Positions 1-5,831 of a stretch of DNA of 7,269 bases are shown here, piece by piece; position 1 is the stretch's first letter, and each line of letters starts with the position of its first letter. The DNA lies in contig NVTR01000003.1 of the NCBI GenBank assembly GCA_002732955.1, forward strand, positions 71,134 to 78,402, read 5' to 3'. The notes below the pieces were generated by a model, which made no database searches, was not told where the DNA came from, and saw only the letters and a program-made list of their open reading frames with translations. The stretch comes from Marinosulfonomonas sp. GTDB taxonomy: Bacteria > Pseudomonadota > Alphaproteobacteria > Rhodobacterales > Rhodobacteraceae. A program made the translations under genes and the position numbers.

Positions 1-6
1 CCCCCC

Positions 7-594
7 CTAATCCTTTCCCGTCAAACTCGCGATCAAAGTATCTATCATGTCTGCTTCGCGATGTTTCAACGGATCGCGCAGCCCATCAGCCAGCCCGAAC
101 ATAAGCACCAGCCCGAGAACAGAAGAATGAATCGCGACGGCCTTTTTACGCCCGAAATTCTGATCAGCGCCCAAGTGACCGGCAAACGCGCCGTAGAGCC
201 GGTCTGTCACGGGGTGTATTTTTCTGACAACGTCAGTGTCGATCCGGTTCTTGCCCGGTTTTTTATTTGTCTGTGGCACAAGGTACATCATGCGAAAACG
301 GTTCAGGTCGCCTAGATGAAACAGTGCGATTGCACGCACAAATCGCTCAATCGCTTCTCTTTGGTTCGTAGCGGTGGCAACGGCGCTGATTGCAGTGTCG
401 GCCTCTGCTTCAAGCCAAGGCACGAACATGGCCGCCAGCAGGTCATGTTTGGTTGGAAACCAATACAGAACAGCCTGTTTTGAGCGCCCGAGTCGGTGGG
501 CTATTGCATCAAATGAGACAGCGCCAAGCCCATCTGACGCAAGAAGCGCACAGGCGATTGAAAGTATTTGGTCACCAGTATTACTTTTTGACAT
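7..594 (-). CDS. TetR/AcrR family transcriptional repressor
   Basis: A 195-residue one-domain-plus-sensor regulator of normal TetR length. Residues about 7-55 form the DNA-binding domain: a first helix (GDQILSIACALLASDG), then the helix-turn-helix around residues 27-46 (SFDAIAHRLGRSKQAVLYWF), followed by the typical K-x-x-L-L segment (KHDLLAAMF). Residues about 60-195 are the variable, mostly helical ligand and dimer domain, from which no ligand can be read. The ATG at 594 lies just before the conserved N-terminal helix and no better start is seen. The gene is divergent from the MAPEG gene, and a perfect palindrome at 615-627 sits 20 bases upstream of its start. By analogy with other divergent TetR pairs it probably represses itself and the MAPEG gene and is released by a small hydrophobic or electrophilic ligand (inference). 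Family assignment is firm; target and ligand are inferred. Confidence 0.9.
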   Translation of the reverse strand: MSKSNTGDQILSIACALLASDGLGAVSFDAIAHRLGRSKQAVLYWFPTKHDLLAAMFVPWLEAEADTAISAVATATNQREAIERFVRAIALFHLGDLNRFRMMYLVPQTNKKPGKNRIDTDVVRKIHPVTDRLYGAFAGHLGADQNFGRKKAVAIHSSVLGLVLMFGLADGLRDPLKHREADMIDTLIASLTGKD

Positions 595-614
595 CTATGA
601 AATCCATTGACTGA

Positions 615-627
615 TTACCATTGGTAA
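615..627. promoter_or_regulatory. Probable TetR operator palindrome
   Basis: TTACCA-T-TGGTAA is a perfect inverted repeat with 6-base arms and one central base. It lies in the 127-base gap between the divergent TetR and MAPEG genes. TTAC...GTAA half-sites are common among TetR-family operators. On the plus strand it falls between a good -35-like hexamer (TTGACT, 607-612) and a poor -10-like hexamer (TAAAGC, 629-634) spaced by 16 bases, where a bound dimer would block polymerase. The promoter elements are weak; the palindrome itself is directly visible. The rest of the gap shows nothing else clear beyond the MAPEG ribosome binding site. Confidence 0.6.
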
Positions 628-721
628 GTAAAGCTGAGGCCGACCCGCCTTTGGACAGGCCGCAAATTATGTACTTTCGCGAATGTCGGGAAATTCTGAC
701 ATATTATAAGAGGGGAAAACA

Positions 722-1186
722 ATGAGCCTTTTGAATATTGAAAACCCGGTTTTCCAAGCCTATGCAATTGCTGCGTCAATCATGGTTCTGAAAATCATGC
801 TGCAAGGCTGGATGACAGTTTATAGAATGTTGAAAAGTAACTCTGGTCTGGCCAGTCCAGAGGATTTACAAAAGGGTCTGATCAACAGAGACCCCAGCCC
901 CCGGCAGCTGGAAATCAATGACTACGTTGACCGTTCGCGGCGAATGCATAGAAACGACCTTGAAAATATCCCTGCTTTTCTTGCCATTGGCCTGCTTTTT
1001 GTTGTCACTGATCCCTCGCTGGGAAGCGCACAGATTCTGCTGTATGGGTTTGCAGCCGCCCGATTGGCGCATTTCGTGTCATACGCGACAAAACAGTCCC
1101 ACGAAGTCCGGGCCACTTTCTACAGTATCGGCTCGCTGATTGTGATTTATATGGCAGTTCACGTTTTATGGACCATGGTGTTGTGA
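722..1186 (+). CDS. MAPEG family membrane protein (microsomal glutathione S-transferase 1-like)
   Basis: This 154-residue integral membrane protein is almost exactly the length of eukaryotic MGST1. Four hydrophobic segments are visible at about residues 10-32, 83-97, 103-122 and 132-153. The diagnostic MAPEG stretch is at 70-83 (DRSRRMHRNDLENI) with Arg73, Arg74, His76, Asn78, Glu81 and Asn82. Arg114, Tyr121 and Arg130 also sit where the family places glutathione-pocket residues (from memory of MGST1/PTGES, not aligned here). The likely role is glutathione-dependent conjugation or peroxide reduction of lipophilic substrates in the inner membrane; activity of bacterial members is often unproven. 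A purine-rich AAGAGGGG (708-715) precedes the ATG and fixes the start. The divergent TetR gene and shared operator suggest induction by a hydrophobic toxicant. The gene looks more AT-rich than the DUF2161 gene beside it, judged by eye. Confidence 0.88.
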   Translation: MSLLNIENPVFQAYAIAASIMVLKIMLQGWMTVYRMLKSNSGLASPEDLQKGLINRDPSPRQLEINDYVDRSRRMHRNDLENIPAFLAIGLLFVVTDPSLGSAQILLYGFAAARLAHFVSYATKQSHEVRATFYSIGSLIVIYMAVHVLWTMVL

Positions 1187-1219
1187 CTTGTAGCGACGAG
1201 CGGCTATCCCAGATATGAT

Positions 1220-1891
1220 TCACGTCGCCTCACCATATTGCGCGACGCCCTCGCGCCCCTTGGGCGTCAGTTGGTAAACCCCGGTCGATACCCTCTCGAA
1301 CCAGCCATAATGATCCGCCGCCATGATCCGGGTGGCAGTCGCCACGCCTGTTGCCCTGGCCACGACTGCCCCCTTGGTGGCGCCGTTTTCCACCAAAAAA
1401 CCCGCACACAGGATCGCGTCCTGTCGATACGCCGTCACCAGCCCTACCCGCGTCTGCCCACCAGAATTCGGATCCCCCACCCGGCGCTGAAACTCCCGCA
1501 ACAACCGCCCCTTGCGACGCAAGGATTTCACCGGCCGGTAGGGTGCCGGATCACAATGCGCCTCAACAAAACCGTCACGCAGTCGCGCGCTCAGCAACCC
1601 GATGCCAAGTCGGCGGCACAACCGGGTATTATCCTTCAACGCCTTGGAAAACACAGCCCCCGCACCGCGCGGCACGCAGATATAAACGTCGTCCGTTACT
1701 GCCTTGCGATCCACCGCCTGATGGAACAGCGACAGCGAAAATCCGACCTTCAGCTCGACAATCACCGGATCATCCCCACCCCGCACCGCCATCACGTCCA
1801 CCGCGCCTATTTCGGCCTTCACCTCATATCCCTGCGCCTCTAAGAAGGCCTTCACGGGCGGGTAAAGATCGGTTTCTCTGGGCTTGGACAT
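1220..1891 (-). CDS. DUF2161 family PD-(D/E)XK-type phosphodiesterase-like protein
   Basis: A 223-residue protein of the DUF2161 family, annotated as putative PD-(D/E)XK phosphodiesterase. The nuclease-like core spans about residues 1-115: Glu6 in the first helix, Asp32 in GAVDVMAVR, then Glu46-x-Lys48 in VIVELKVGFS, and Gln58 in the following helix (FHQAVDRK). This matches the D-x(n)-E-x-K catalytic arrangement. A strongly basic stretch follows (VKSLRRKGRLLREFQRR, 121-137). The last ~70 residues end in a winged-helix-like pattern (GWFERVSTGVYQLTPKG, 196-212), so a nuclease core joined to a DNA-binding tail is plausible (inference). No substrate is known to me. No Shine-Dalgarno is evident before the ATG, so it may be leaderless. 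It is convergent with the MAPEG gene and divergent from the pyrophosphatase gene. No restriction or toxin partner is adjacent, so a housekeeping DNA role is at least as likely as defence. Confidence 0.82.
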   Translation of the reverse strand: MSKPRETDLYPPVKAFLEAQGYEVKAEIGAVDVMAVRGGDDPVIVELKVGFSLSLFHQAVDRKAVTDDVYICVPRGAGAVFSKALKDNTRLCRRLGIGLLSARLRDGFVEAHCDPAPYRPVKSLRRKGRLLREFQRRVGDPNSGGQTRVGLVTAYRQDAILCAGFLVENGATKGAVVARATGVATATRIMAADHYGWFERVSTGVYQLTPKGREGVAQYGEAT

Positions 1892-1897
1892 GGCGGC

Positions 1898-1926
1898 ACG
1901 CTATCTGCGTGAACGGCTGGTGACAA
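1898..1926 (-). promoter_or_regulatory. Possible back-to-back promoter for the DUF2161 gene
   Basis: Reading the minus strand, TTGTCA (complement of 1921-1926) is followed after 17 bases by TAGCGT (complement of 1898-1903). The -35 is a 5/6 match and the -10 only 3/6. Its -35 would overlap that of the pyrophosphatase promoter on the other strand. Start of transcription would fall at or next to the ATG at 1891, giving a leaderless message, which would fit the lack of a Shine-Dalgarno. This is weak evidence. Confidence 0.25.
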
Positions 1927-1948
1927 GCAGTACACAGCCCCCTATAAG
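1920..1948 (+). promoter_or_regulatory. Sigma-70-like promoter for the pyrophosphatase gene
   Basis: GTGACA (1920-1925) and TATAAG (1943-1948) each match the consensus hexamers at five of six positions and are separated by exactly 17 bases. Transcription would start near 1955, leaving a leader of about 27 bases before the ATG at 1982. This is the best promoter match in the window. It lies in the 90-base gap between divergent genes. Confidence 0.6.
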
Positions 1949-1981
1949 ACCGGCAAAACTGACAAATTTACGGACACCCCG

Positions 1982-2899
1982 ATGATCAAAATTTTCGGCC
2001 ACCTTGGCCCCGATACCGACGCCACCTGTTCCGCCCTGATCTGGGAATGGTACCTGAAAGACGTACAAGGCAAAAAGGCACAGGCCTTCGTACAGGAACC
2101 GCCAAATACCGAAGCAATATTCGTGCTGGAATACTGGGGCATAGAAATGCCAGACACCCTGGGTCCATTGGCTGAGACGGATGAAGTCGTGATCGTCGAC
2201 ACTAACAACCCCGGTGAGCTGCCGGTAAATGTCAACGACACCCACATTGCCGAAGTGATTGACCACCACCAACTGTCTGGCGGGCTGAAAACCAAAGGTC
2301 CGATAAAATTCACCATCCGCCCGGTTGCGGCCACGGCGACGGTGATGAGCTGGCTGATCGGGCGAGACATGGCGCGTATGCCGGACCCAATCAAGGGGCT
2401 AATGTTGTCTTGCGTATTGTCAGACACGCTTGAATTCCGCTCTCCCACCACCACGCCAACAGACCGCGCGCTGGCGGAGCGACTAGCCGGGGAACTGAAC
2501 ATCACAATCCCCGACTACGCCGCGCAAATGTTCGCCGCAAAATCTGATGTCTCGGCCTTCTCAGACGCGGAACTGCTGAAAATGGATTCCAAGATTTTCG
2601 AAGTAGACGGCAAAAAGCTGCGTGTATCAGTTCTGGAAACCACCGCCCCGGCGATCGTTCTGGATCGTAAGGCCGCGCTAATCGCAGCGATGCCAGACGT
2701 CGCGGCCAGTGACGGAGCCGATCATGTTTTGCTGTTCGTTATCGACATCCTGAACGAAGAAGCCACGCTATTGATCCCGAATGACACTGTGAAATCCATC
2801 GCTGAAAAGTCGTTTGATGTCGTTGTAGAGGGCGACAAGGTAGTCCTGCCCGGCGTGATGAGCCGCAAAAAACAGATCGTGCCAAATTTGCAGGTTTGA
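1982..2899 (+). CDS. ppaC: Manganese-dependent inorganic pyrophosphatase (family II, DHH)
   Basis: Cytosolic enzyme hydrolysing pyrophosphate to two phosphates, which drives nucleotidyl-transfer reactions forward. At 305 residues it has the compact two-domain form without inserted CBS/DRTGG regulatory domains. Metal ligands are all present: His7, Asp11 and Asp13 in GHLGPDTDATCSA (6-18), Asp73 in VDTNN, His95 in the DHH motif (94-96), and Asp148 in LSDTLEF. The C-terminal domain carries the substrate-binding SRKKQ motif at 294-298, with a further Lys/Arg-rich face expected. The ATG immediately precedes the first strand; only a weak GGA (1972-1974) stands in as ribosome binding site. It has its own promoter at 1920-1948. 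The HAD-IIA gene follows 39 bases later and is probably read from the same transcript. Family II enzymes are less common than family I in proteobacteria but do occur in alphaproteobacteria. Confidence 0.95.
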   Translation: MIKIFGHLGPDTDATCSALIWEWYLKDVQGKKAQAFVQEPPNTEAIFVLEYWGIEMPDTLGPLAETDEVVIVDTNNPGELPVNVNDTHIAEVIDHHQLSGGLKTKGPIKFTIRPVAATATVMSWLIGRDMARMPDPIKGLMLSCVLSDTLEFRSPTTTPTDRALAERLAGELNITIPDYAAQMFAAKSDVSAFSDAELLKMDSKIFEVDGKKLRVSVLETTAPAIVLDRKAALIAAMPDVAASDGADHVLLFVIDILNEEATLLIPNDTVKSIAEKSFDVVVEGDKVVLPGVMSRKKQIVPNLQV

Positions 2900-2938
2900 T
2901 GCGGGGCCCAGGCAATTTCGATTAGGAACAATTCCCAA

Positions 2939-3814
2939 ATGACCAATCTCATTGAGCGGCTAAGTGATGTCTCCGAGCGTTACGACGCGCTCTATGTTGA
3001 TCTTTGGGGATGCCTGCATAATGGTCTATACCCGTTCTCGGATGCGGTTGCGGCGTTGCAGGAATATCGCGCTAAGGGTGGCGTGGTGATGTTGCTGACC
3101 AACTCACCACGCCCGCGTCCTTTGGTGATCGCACAACTGGACCAGATCGGCGTACCCCGTGATGTCTATGACGATGTCACATCGTCAGGCGATGCGTCAC
3201 AGGCAGGGATGTTGGCGGGGCTTGTTGGCAACCAGATTTACCACATCGGCCCGGACAGAGACCTTGGCTTTTTCAATGAGTTAGATGTCGATCCTGATGC
3301 GAGTCATATCGAACGCGTACCCTTGGATCAGGCTGAAGGCATCATTTGTACTGGTCTGTTTGACGACCAGACTGAAGGGCCAGAGGACTACCGCACGACA
3401 CTGCTATTCGCAAAACAAAAGCGTCTTAAATTGCTCTGCACCAACCCGGATCTGGAGGTCGATCTGGGTGAAAAACGCATATATTGCGCCGGTGCAATTG
3501 CCGCGCTTTACACGGATATGGGCGGCGAAAGCCTGTATTTCGGCAAACCACACCCGCCGATTTATGATCTTGCACGAATTCGTTTAGCGGCGCTGAAAGA
3601 CGTGATGGATCATCGGATACTCTGCATTGGGGATGGCATCCGCACCGATATTCAGGGGGGTCTTGGCGACGAGCTCGACACGCTATTTGTCACCGGCGGG
3701 TTGGCAGCAGGTGAATTTGGCGACGATCCGCTGAAACCGGACCGTGCTGCAATTCAGGCGTTTTATGACCGCGAGCAGATATCGCCAACCATGGCAATAA
3801 CGCAGCTTCGCTAG
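2939..3814 (+). CDS. HAD superfamily class IIA hydrolase, TIGR01459 type
   Basis: A 291-residue HAD-IIA (NagD/pyridoxal phosphatase-like) protein. Motif I is at 21-29 (DLWGCLHNG) with nucleophile Asp21; motif II is Thr54-Asn-Ser in MLLTNSPRP; motif III Lys203 lies in FGKPHPPIYD; motif IV is GDGIRTDIQG (231-240) with Asp232 and Asp237. The C2-type cap lies between motifs II and III, about residues 75-200. The residue two after the nucleophile is Trp23 instead of the usual acid/base Asp, which I recall as normal for this subfamily but which leaves the chemistry uncertain. AGGA at 2924-2927 supports the ATG. It follows the pyrophosphatase gene and precedes the maoC-ribF operon. A role in dephosphorylating a flavin-pathway or vitamin B6 phosphate is possible from context only; the substrate is unknown. 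Confidence 0.88.
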   Translation: MTNLIERLSDVSERYDALYVDLWGCLHNGLYPFSDAVAALQEYRAKGGVVMLLTNSPRPRPLVIAQLDQIGVPRDVYDDVTSSGDASQAGMLAGLVGNQIYHIGPDRDLGFFNELDVDPDASHIERVPLDQAEGIICTGLFDDQTEGPEDYRTTLLFAKQKRLKLLCTNPDLEVDLGEKRIYCAGAIAALYTDMGGESLYFGKPHPPIYDLARIRLAALKDVMDHRILCIGDGIRTDIQGGLGDELDTLFVTGGLAAGEFGDDPLKPDRAAIQAFYDREQISPTMAITQLR

Positions 3815-3866
3815 GGTAATTTAAGATCGACAAAGTAATAAAATTGCGCCCTATTGTTTCTTTTTG
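3813..3866 (+). terminator. Weak candidate intrinsic terminator after the HAD-IIA gene
   Basis: AGGG (3813-3816) and AATTT (3818-3822) can pair with AAATT (3841-3845) and CCCT (3849-3852), with a small internal loop and an 18-base hairpin loop. A T-rich stretch (3854-3866, ATTGTTTCTTTTT) follows. The stem starts inside the stop codon of the HAD gene. The AT-rich, interrupted stem and large loop make this a poor example, but it is placed correctly between two transcription units. Confidence 0.3.
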
Positions 3867-3875
3867 TAAATAAAT

Positions 3876-3905
3876 TACCGAACTGATTGCCGAATGGCTA
3901 CCGAA
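3876..3905 (+). repeat. Three direct TRCCGAA repeats at helical spacing
   Basis: TACCGAA (3876-3882), TGCCGAA (3888-3894) and TACCGAA (3899-3905) start 12 and 11 bases apart, so they face roughly the same side of the helix. They lie just upstream of, across, and just downstream of the candidate -35 element at 3887-3892. This arrangement suits cooperative binding by a regulator, which cannot be identified from the sequence. Chance occurrence of such a short motif remains possible. Confidence 0.4.
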
Positions 3906-3915
3906 AAGCTATGCT
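3887..3915 (+). promoter_or_regulatory. Candidate promoter for the maoC-ribF operon
   Basis: TTGCCG (3887-3892) and TATGCT (3910-3915) are separated by 17 bases; each matches consensus at four of six positions. Transcription would begin near 3922, leaving a leader of about 27 bases before the ATG at 3949. It follows a possible terminator and overlaps two of the three TRCCGAA repeats, so it may be regulated. The hexamers are only moderate matches. Confidence 0.4.
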
Positions 3916-3948
3916 GCACCGCAACATAACCATTTGGGATTCGCAGCA

Positions 3949-4392
3949 ATGCTGGATAACCTGCCACGCGGTACCATCTGTATCGAAGACATTGAAATCG
4001 GCATGTCCCGCCACCTGAGGAAACAGGTAACCAGCCGGGATATTGAACTTTTTGCTGAAATCTCGACAGATCATAATCCAGTGCATCTGGATGACGATTA
4101 CGCCCGCGACACCATATTCGAAGGCCGTATCGCGCACGGCATGTTAACTGCGGGGCTGATTTCAGCGGTCATTGGCGAACAGTTGCCGGGCCACGGTACG
4201 GTATATCTGGGCCAAACCCTGAAATTCATGGCCCCGGTGCGACCCGGCGACATGGTTTATACGGAAGTCAAAGTCACCAAAATTGATCACGCGCGCCGAC
4301 GTGTTAGCCTTGAATGTCACTGCGCTGTAGGGGATACAATCGTGTTGAAAGGTGAGGCGCTGGTTTTGGCGCCAAGCCGTAAATTTGACTGA
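3949..4392 (+). CDS. MaoC family (R)-specific enoyl-CoA/ACP hydratase-like protein
   Basis: A 147-residue single hot-dog-fold protein of the MaoC/PhaJ family, expected to hydrate trans-2-enoyl thioesters to (R)-3-hydroxyacyl thioesters, or the reverse. The hydratase signature is at about 35-50 (FAEISTDHNPVHLDDDYA) with Asp41 and His46 in the same Asp-x4-His spacing as the catalytic pair of PhaJ. It is followed by FEGRIAHGMLTAGLIS, the conserved glycine-rich helix of the fold, and later by LKFMAPVRPGDMVYTEV. I start it at the ATG at 3949. An in-frame TTG at 3934 would add five residues, but GGGA (3936-3939) is well placed as ribosome binding site for the ATG. It is first in a tight operon with ribF 26 bases downstream. 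The pairing with ribF recurs in related bacteria as I recall; no biochemical link is known to me. CoA versus ACP preference cannot be read. Confidence 0.88.
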   Translation: MLDNLPRGTICIEDIEIGMSRHLRKQVTSRDIELFAEISTDHNPVHLDDDYARDTIFEGRIAHGMLTAGLISAVIGEQLPGHGTVYLGQTLKFMAPVRPGDMVYTEVKVTKIDHARRRVSLECHCAVGDTIVLKGEALVLAPSRKFD

Positions 4393-4394
4393 TC

Positions 4395-4416
4395 GCGGGT
4401 CTGCCCCGCAGGGGTA
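4395..4416 (+). promoter_or_regulatory. Competing hairpins over the ribF ribosome binding site
   Basis: The gap between maoC and ribF can fold two ways. GCGGG (4395-4399) can pair with CCCGC (4405-4409), which leaves the AGGGG ribosome binding site (4410-4414) free. Alternatively CCCC (4404-4407) can pair with GGGG (4411-4414) around a three-base loop, extendable by a G-U and a U-A pair, which hides it. The two stems share bases and exclude each other. Whether this controls translation is not shown; GC-rich short gaps can produce such pairing by chance. Confidence 0.3.
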
Positions 4417-4418
4417 AG

Positions 4419-5357
4419 ATGCGAACACTATCCTTCTGGAACGGCCTGAAAAATGATGATCGCAACGCCAGTGCTGCGATTGGTAATTTTGACGGCGTTC
4501 ACCTTGGCCATCAATCCGTAATCGACATTGCCCGGGCCAAATCGCTGGAAACCGATACTCCCCTTGGCATCGTCACGTTTGAGCCGCACCCACGCGAATA
4601 TTTCGCCCCAAAAGCCCCAACATTCCGGCTGATGAACGCCGAAACCCGCGAACACCGGTTTGAAAAACTGGGGGTGGACCGGTTGTACCAACTGCCCTTT
4701 GATGCGGTGCTCGCCGGCCTGACCGCCGAAGAGTTCGCACGTGAAGTTATCTCCGATGGTCTGGGTCTGGCACATGTCGTGGTTGGCTCTGATTTCCAGT
4801 TTGGCAAAGACCGTGGCGGCGCGGTTGAAGATCTGGAAAAGTTTGGAAAATCAATGGGTTTCGGTGTCACCATCGCGCCGTTGATCAAAGACGGCGACAC
4901 TGAAATTTCGTCCACCGCCATCCGCAACGCCCTTTCAGAAGGCCGCCCTCGCGACGCGGCGGCAATGCTTGGCCACTGGCACCGGATTGATGGCGAGGTC
5001 TACGGCGGCGACCAGCGCGGTCGCGAACTGGGCTACCCCACGGCCAACATGTCGGTAAACCGTCTGCACACACCAAAATTCGGCATCTACGCAGTTAAAG
5101 CGACGGTACTGACCGGCCCCCACGCTGGCGAATACAACGGTGCATCATCGGTCGGTGTTCGCCCCACTTTTGGTGAAAACAAACCAAATCTGGAAACTTT
5201 CCTGTTCGATTTTTCGGGTGATCTTTATGGCGAACACCTGTCGATTGCTTTTGTCGAATATCTGCGCCCTGAACTGAAATTCGACAGTGTCGACGAGCTG
5301 GTCAAGCAGATGGATCAGGATTGCACCCGTGCGCGCCAAATCCTAAGCGCGGTTTAA
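4419..5357 (+). CDS. ribF: Bifunctional riboflavin kinase / FAD synthetase
   Basis: Cytosolic enzyme that phosphorylates riboflavin to FMN and then adenylates FMN to FAD, releasing pyrophosphate. At 312 residues it is full length. The N-terminal FMN adenylyltransferase domain (about 15-180) shows GNFDGVHLGH (22-31), FEPHP (54-58), GSDFQFGKDR (123-132) and ISSTAIR (163-169), all standard nucleotidyltransferase motifs. The C-terminal riboflavin kinase domain (about 183-312) shows RGRELGYPTAN (200-210) with Thr208 and Asn210 for Mg-ATP binding, GVRPTF (246-251), and the likely catalytic base Glu259 in NLETFLFDF. AGGGG at 4410-4414 precedes the ATG closely and may be masked by a local hairpin. 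It lies 26 bases after maoC and 3 bases before the ycgN-like gene, clearly in one operon. No FMN riboswitch is present directly upstream of it. Confidence 0.97.
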   Translation: MRTLSFWNGLKNDDRNASAAIGNFDGVHLGHQSVIDIARAKSLETDTPLGIVTFEPHPREYFAPKAPTFRLMNAETREHRFEKLGVDRLYQLPFDAVLAGLTAEEFAREVISDGLGLAHVVVGSDFQFGKDRGGAVEDLEKFGKSMGFGVTIAPLIKDGDTEISSTAIRNALSEGRPRDAAAMLGHWHRIDGEVYGGDQRGRELGYPTANMSVNRLHTPKFGIYAVKATVLTGPHAGEYNGASSVGVRPTFGENKPNLETFLFDFSGDLYGEHLSIAFVEYLRPELKFDSVDELVKQMDQDCTRARQILSAV

Positions 5358-5360
5358 AAC

Positions 5361-5831
5361 ATGTCTGACCCGATCAAACGCGAGGGCCTGCGCGAAAAGT
5401 TCTGGGAAAGACTGCCCCTAAAGAATCTGGCCCCAAAAGAATGGGAAGCCCTGTGTGACGGCTGCGGCAAGTGCTGCCTGAACAAACTGGAAGACCCCGA
5501 CACCGGCGAAGTTGCCCTGACCCGTATCGCCTGCCGCCTGCTGGACAATGAAACCTGCCATTGCGGCCAGTACGACATTCGCAAACAGTTGGTGCCGGAA
5601 TGTATTGTCATGACACCAGATAATATCGCCGAATACGCCTATTGGCTGCCCGCGACATGTGCCTACAAATTATTGTGGGAGGGCAAAGCTCTGTACGACT
5701 GGCATCCTTTGATATCGGGCGACGGTGAAACGGTCCATAAGGCCGGTGCATCCGTTCAGGGCTGGACAATACCCGAGTTTGAAGTCGATGAAGAAGACTG
5801 GGAAGATTACATAATTGAGGATACAGCCTGA
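5361..5831 (+). CDS. YcgN-like cysteine cluster protein (UPF0260)
   Basis: A 156-residue member of the YcgN/UPF0260 family, whose function is unknown to me. The defining cluster is C-x2-C-x2-CC at Cys32, Cys35, Cys38 and Cys39 (CDGCGKCC), a pattern read as zinc- or iron-chelating. Further cysteines at 58, 66, 68, 81 and 100 could complete one or more metal sites; the spacing ETCHCGQYDIR is characteristic. A conserved aromatic and acidic C-terminal half follows (YAYWLPATCAYKLLWEGK, 92-109; last 20 residues very acidic). There is no signal peptide or membrane segment, so it is cytosolic. It starts 3 bases after the ribF stop with no evident ribosome binding site, so it probably depends on re-initiation after ribF. 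Its own stop overlaps the next start (TGATG). Family assignment is firm; any redox or flavin-related role is inference from the neighbour. Confidence 0.9.
   Translation: MSDPIKREGLREKFWERLPLKNLAPKEWEALCDGCGKCCLNKLEDPDTGEVALTRIACRLLDNETCHCGQYDIRKQLVPECIVMTPDNIAEYAYWLPATCAYKLLWEGKALYDWHPLISGDGETVHKAGASVQGWTIPEFEVDEEDWEDYIIEDTA

Noticed and set aside
1..7. Run of seven C at the window edge, directly after the TetR stop codon
   Set aside because: It is a short homopolymer cut by the window boundary; no function can be judged.
702..707. TATTAT as -10 element for the MAPEG gene
   Set aside because: A start of transcription here would destroy the ribosome binding site at 708-715, and no -35-like hexamer is found at 16-18 bases upstream.
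1193..1228. GCGACG/CGTCGC inverted repeat between the convergent MAPEG and DUF2161 genes, as a bidirectional terminator
   Set aside because: Only six pairs around a 24-base loop with no T run on either side.
1238..1923. Two long plus-strand open frames opposite the DUF2161 gene (1238-1843 and 1351-1923)
   Set aside because: Their translations are rich in Pro, Arg and His with no recognisable domain, as expected from the reverse complement of a GC-rich gene; the DUF2161 frame has clear family motifs.
3934..3948. TTG start giving a five-residue longer MaoC protein
   Set aside because: The ATG at 3949 has a well-spaced GGGA upstream, and the GGGA would lie inside the coding region if TTG were used.
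4393..4418. FMN riboswitch before ribF
   Set aside because: The gap is only 26 bases, far too short for that aptamer, and no matching conserved core is seen upstream of maoC either.
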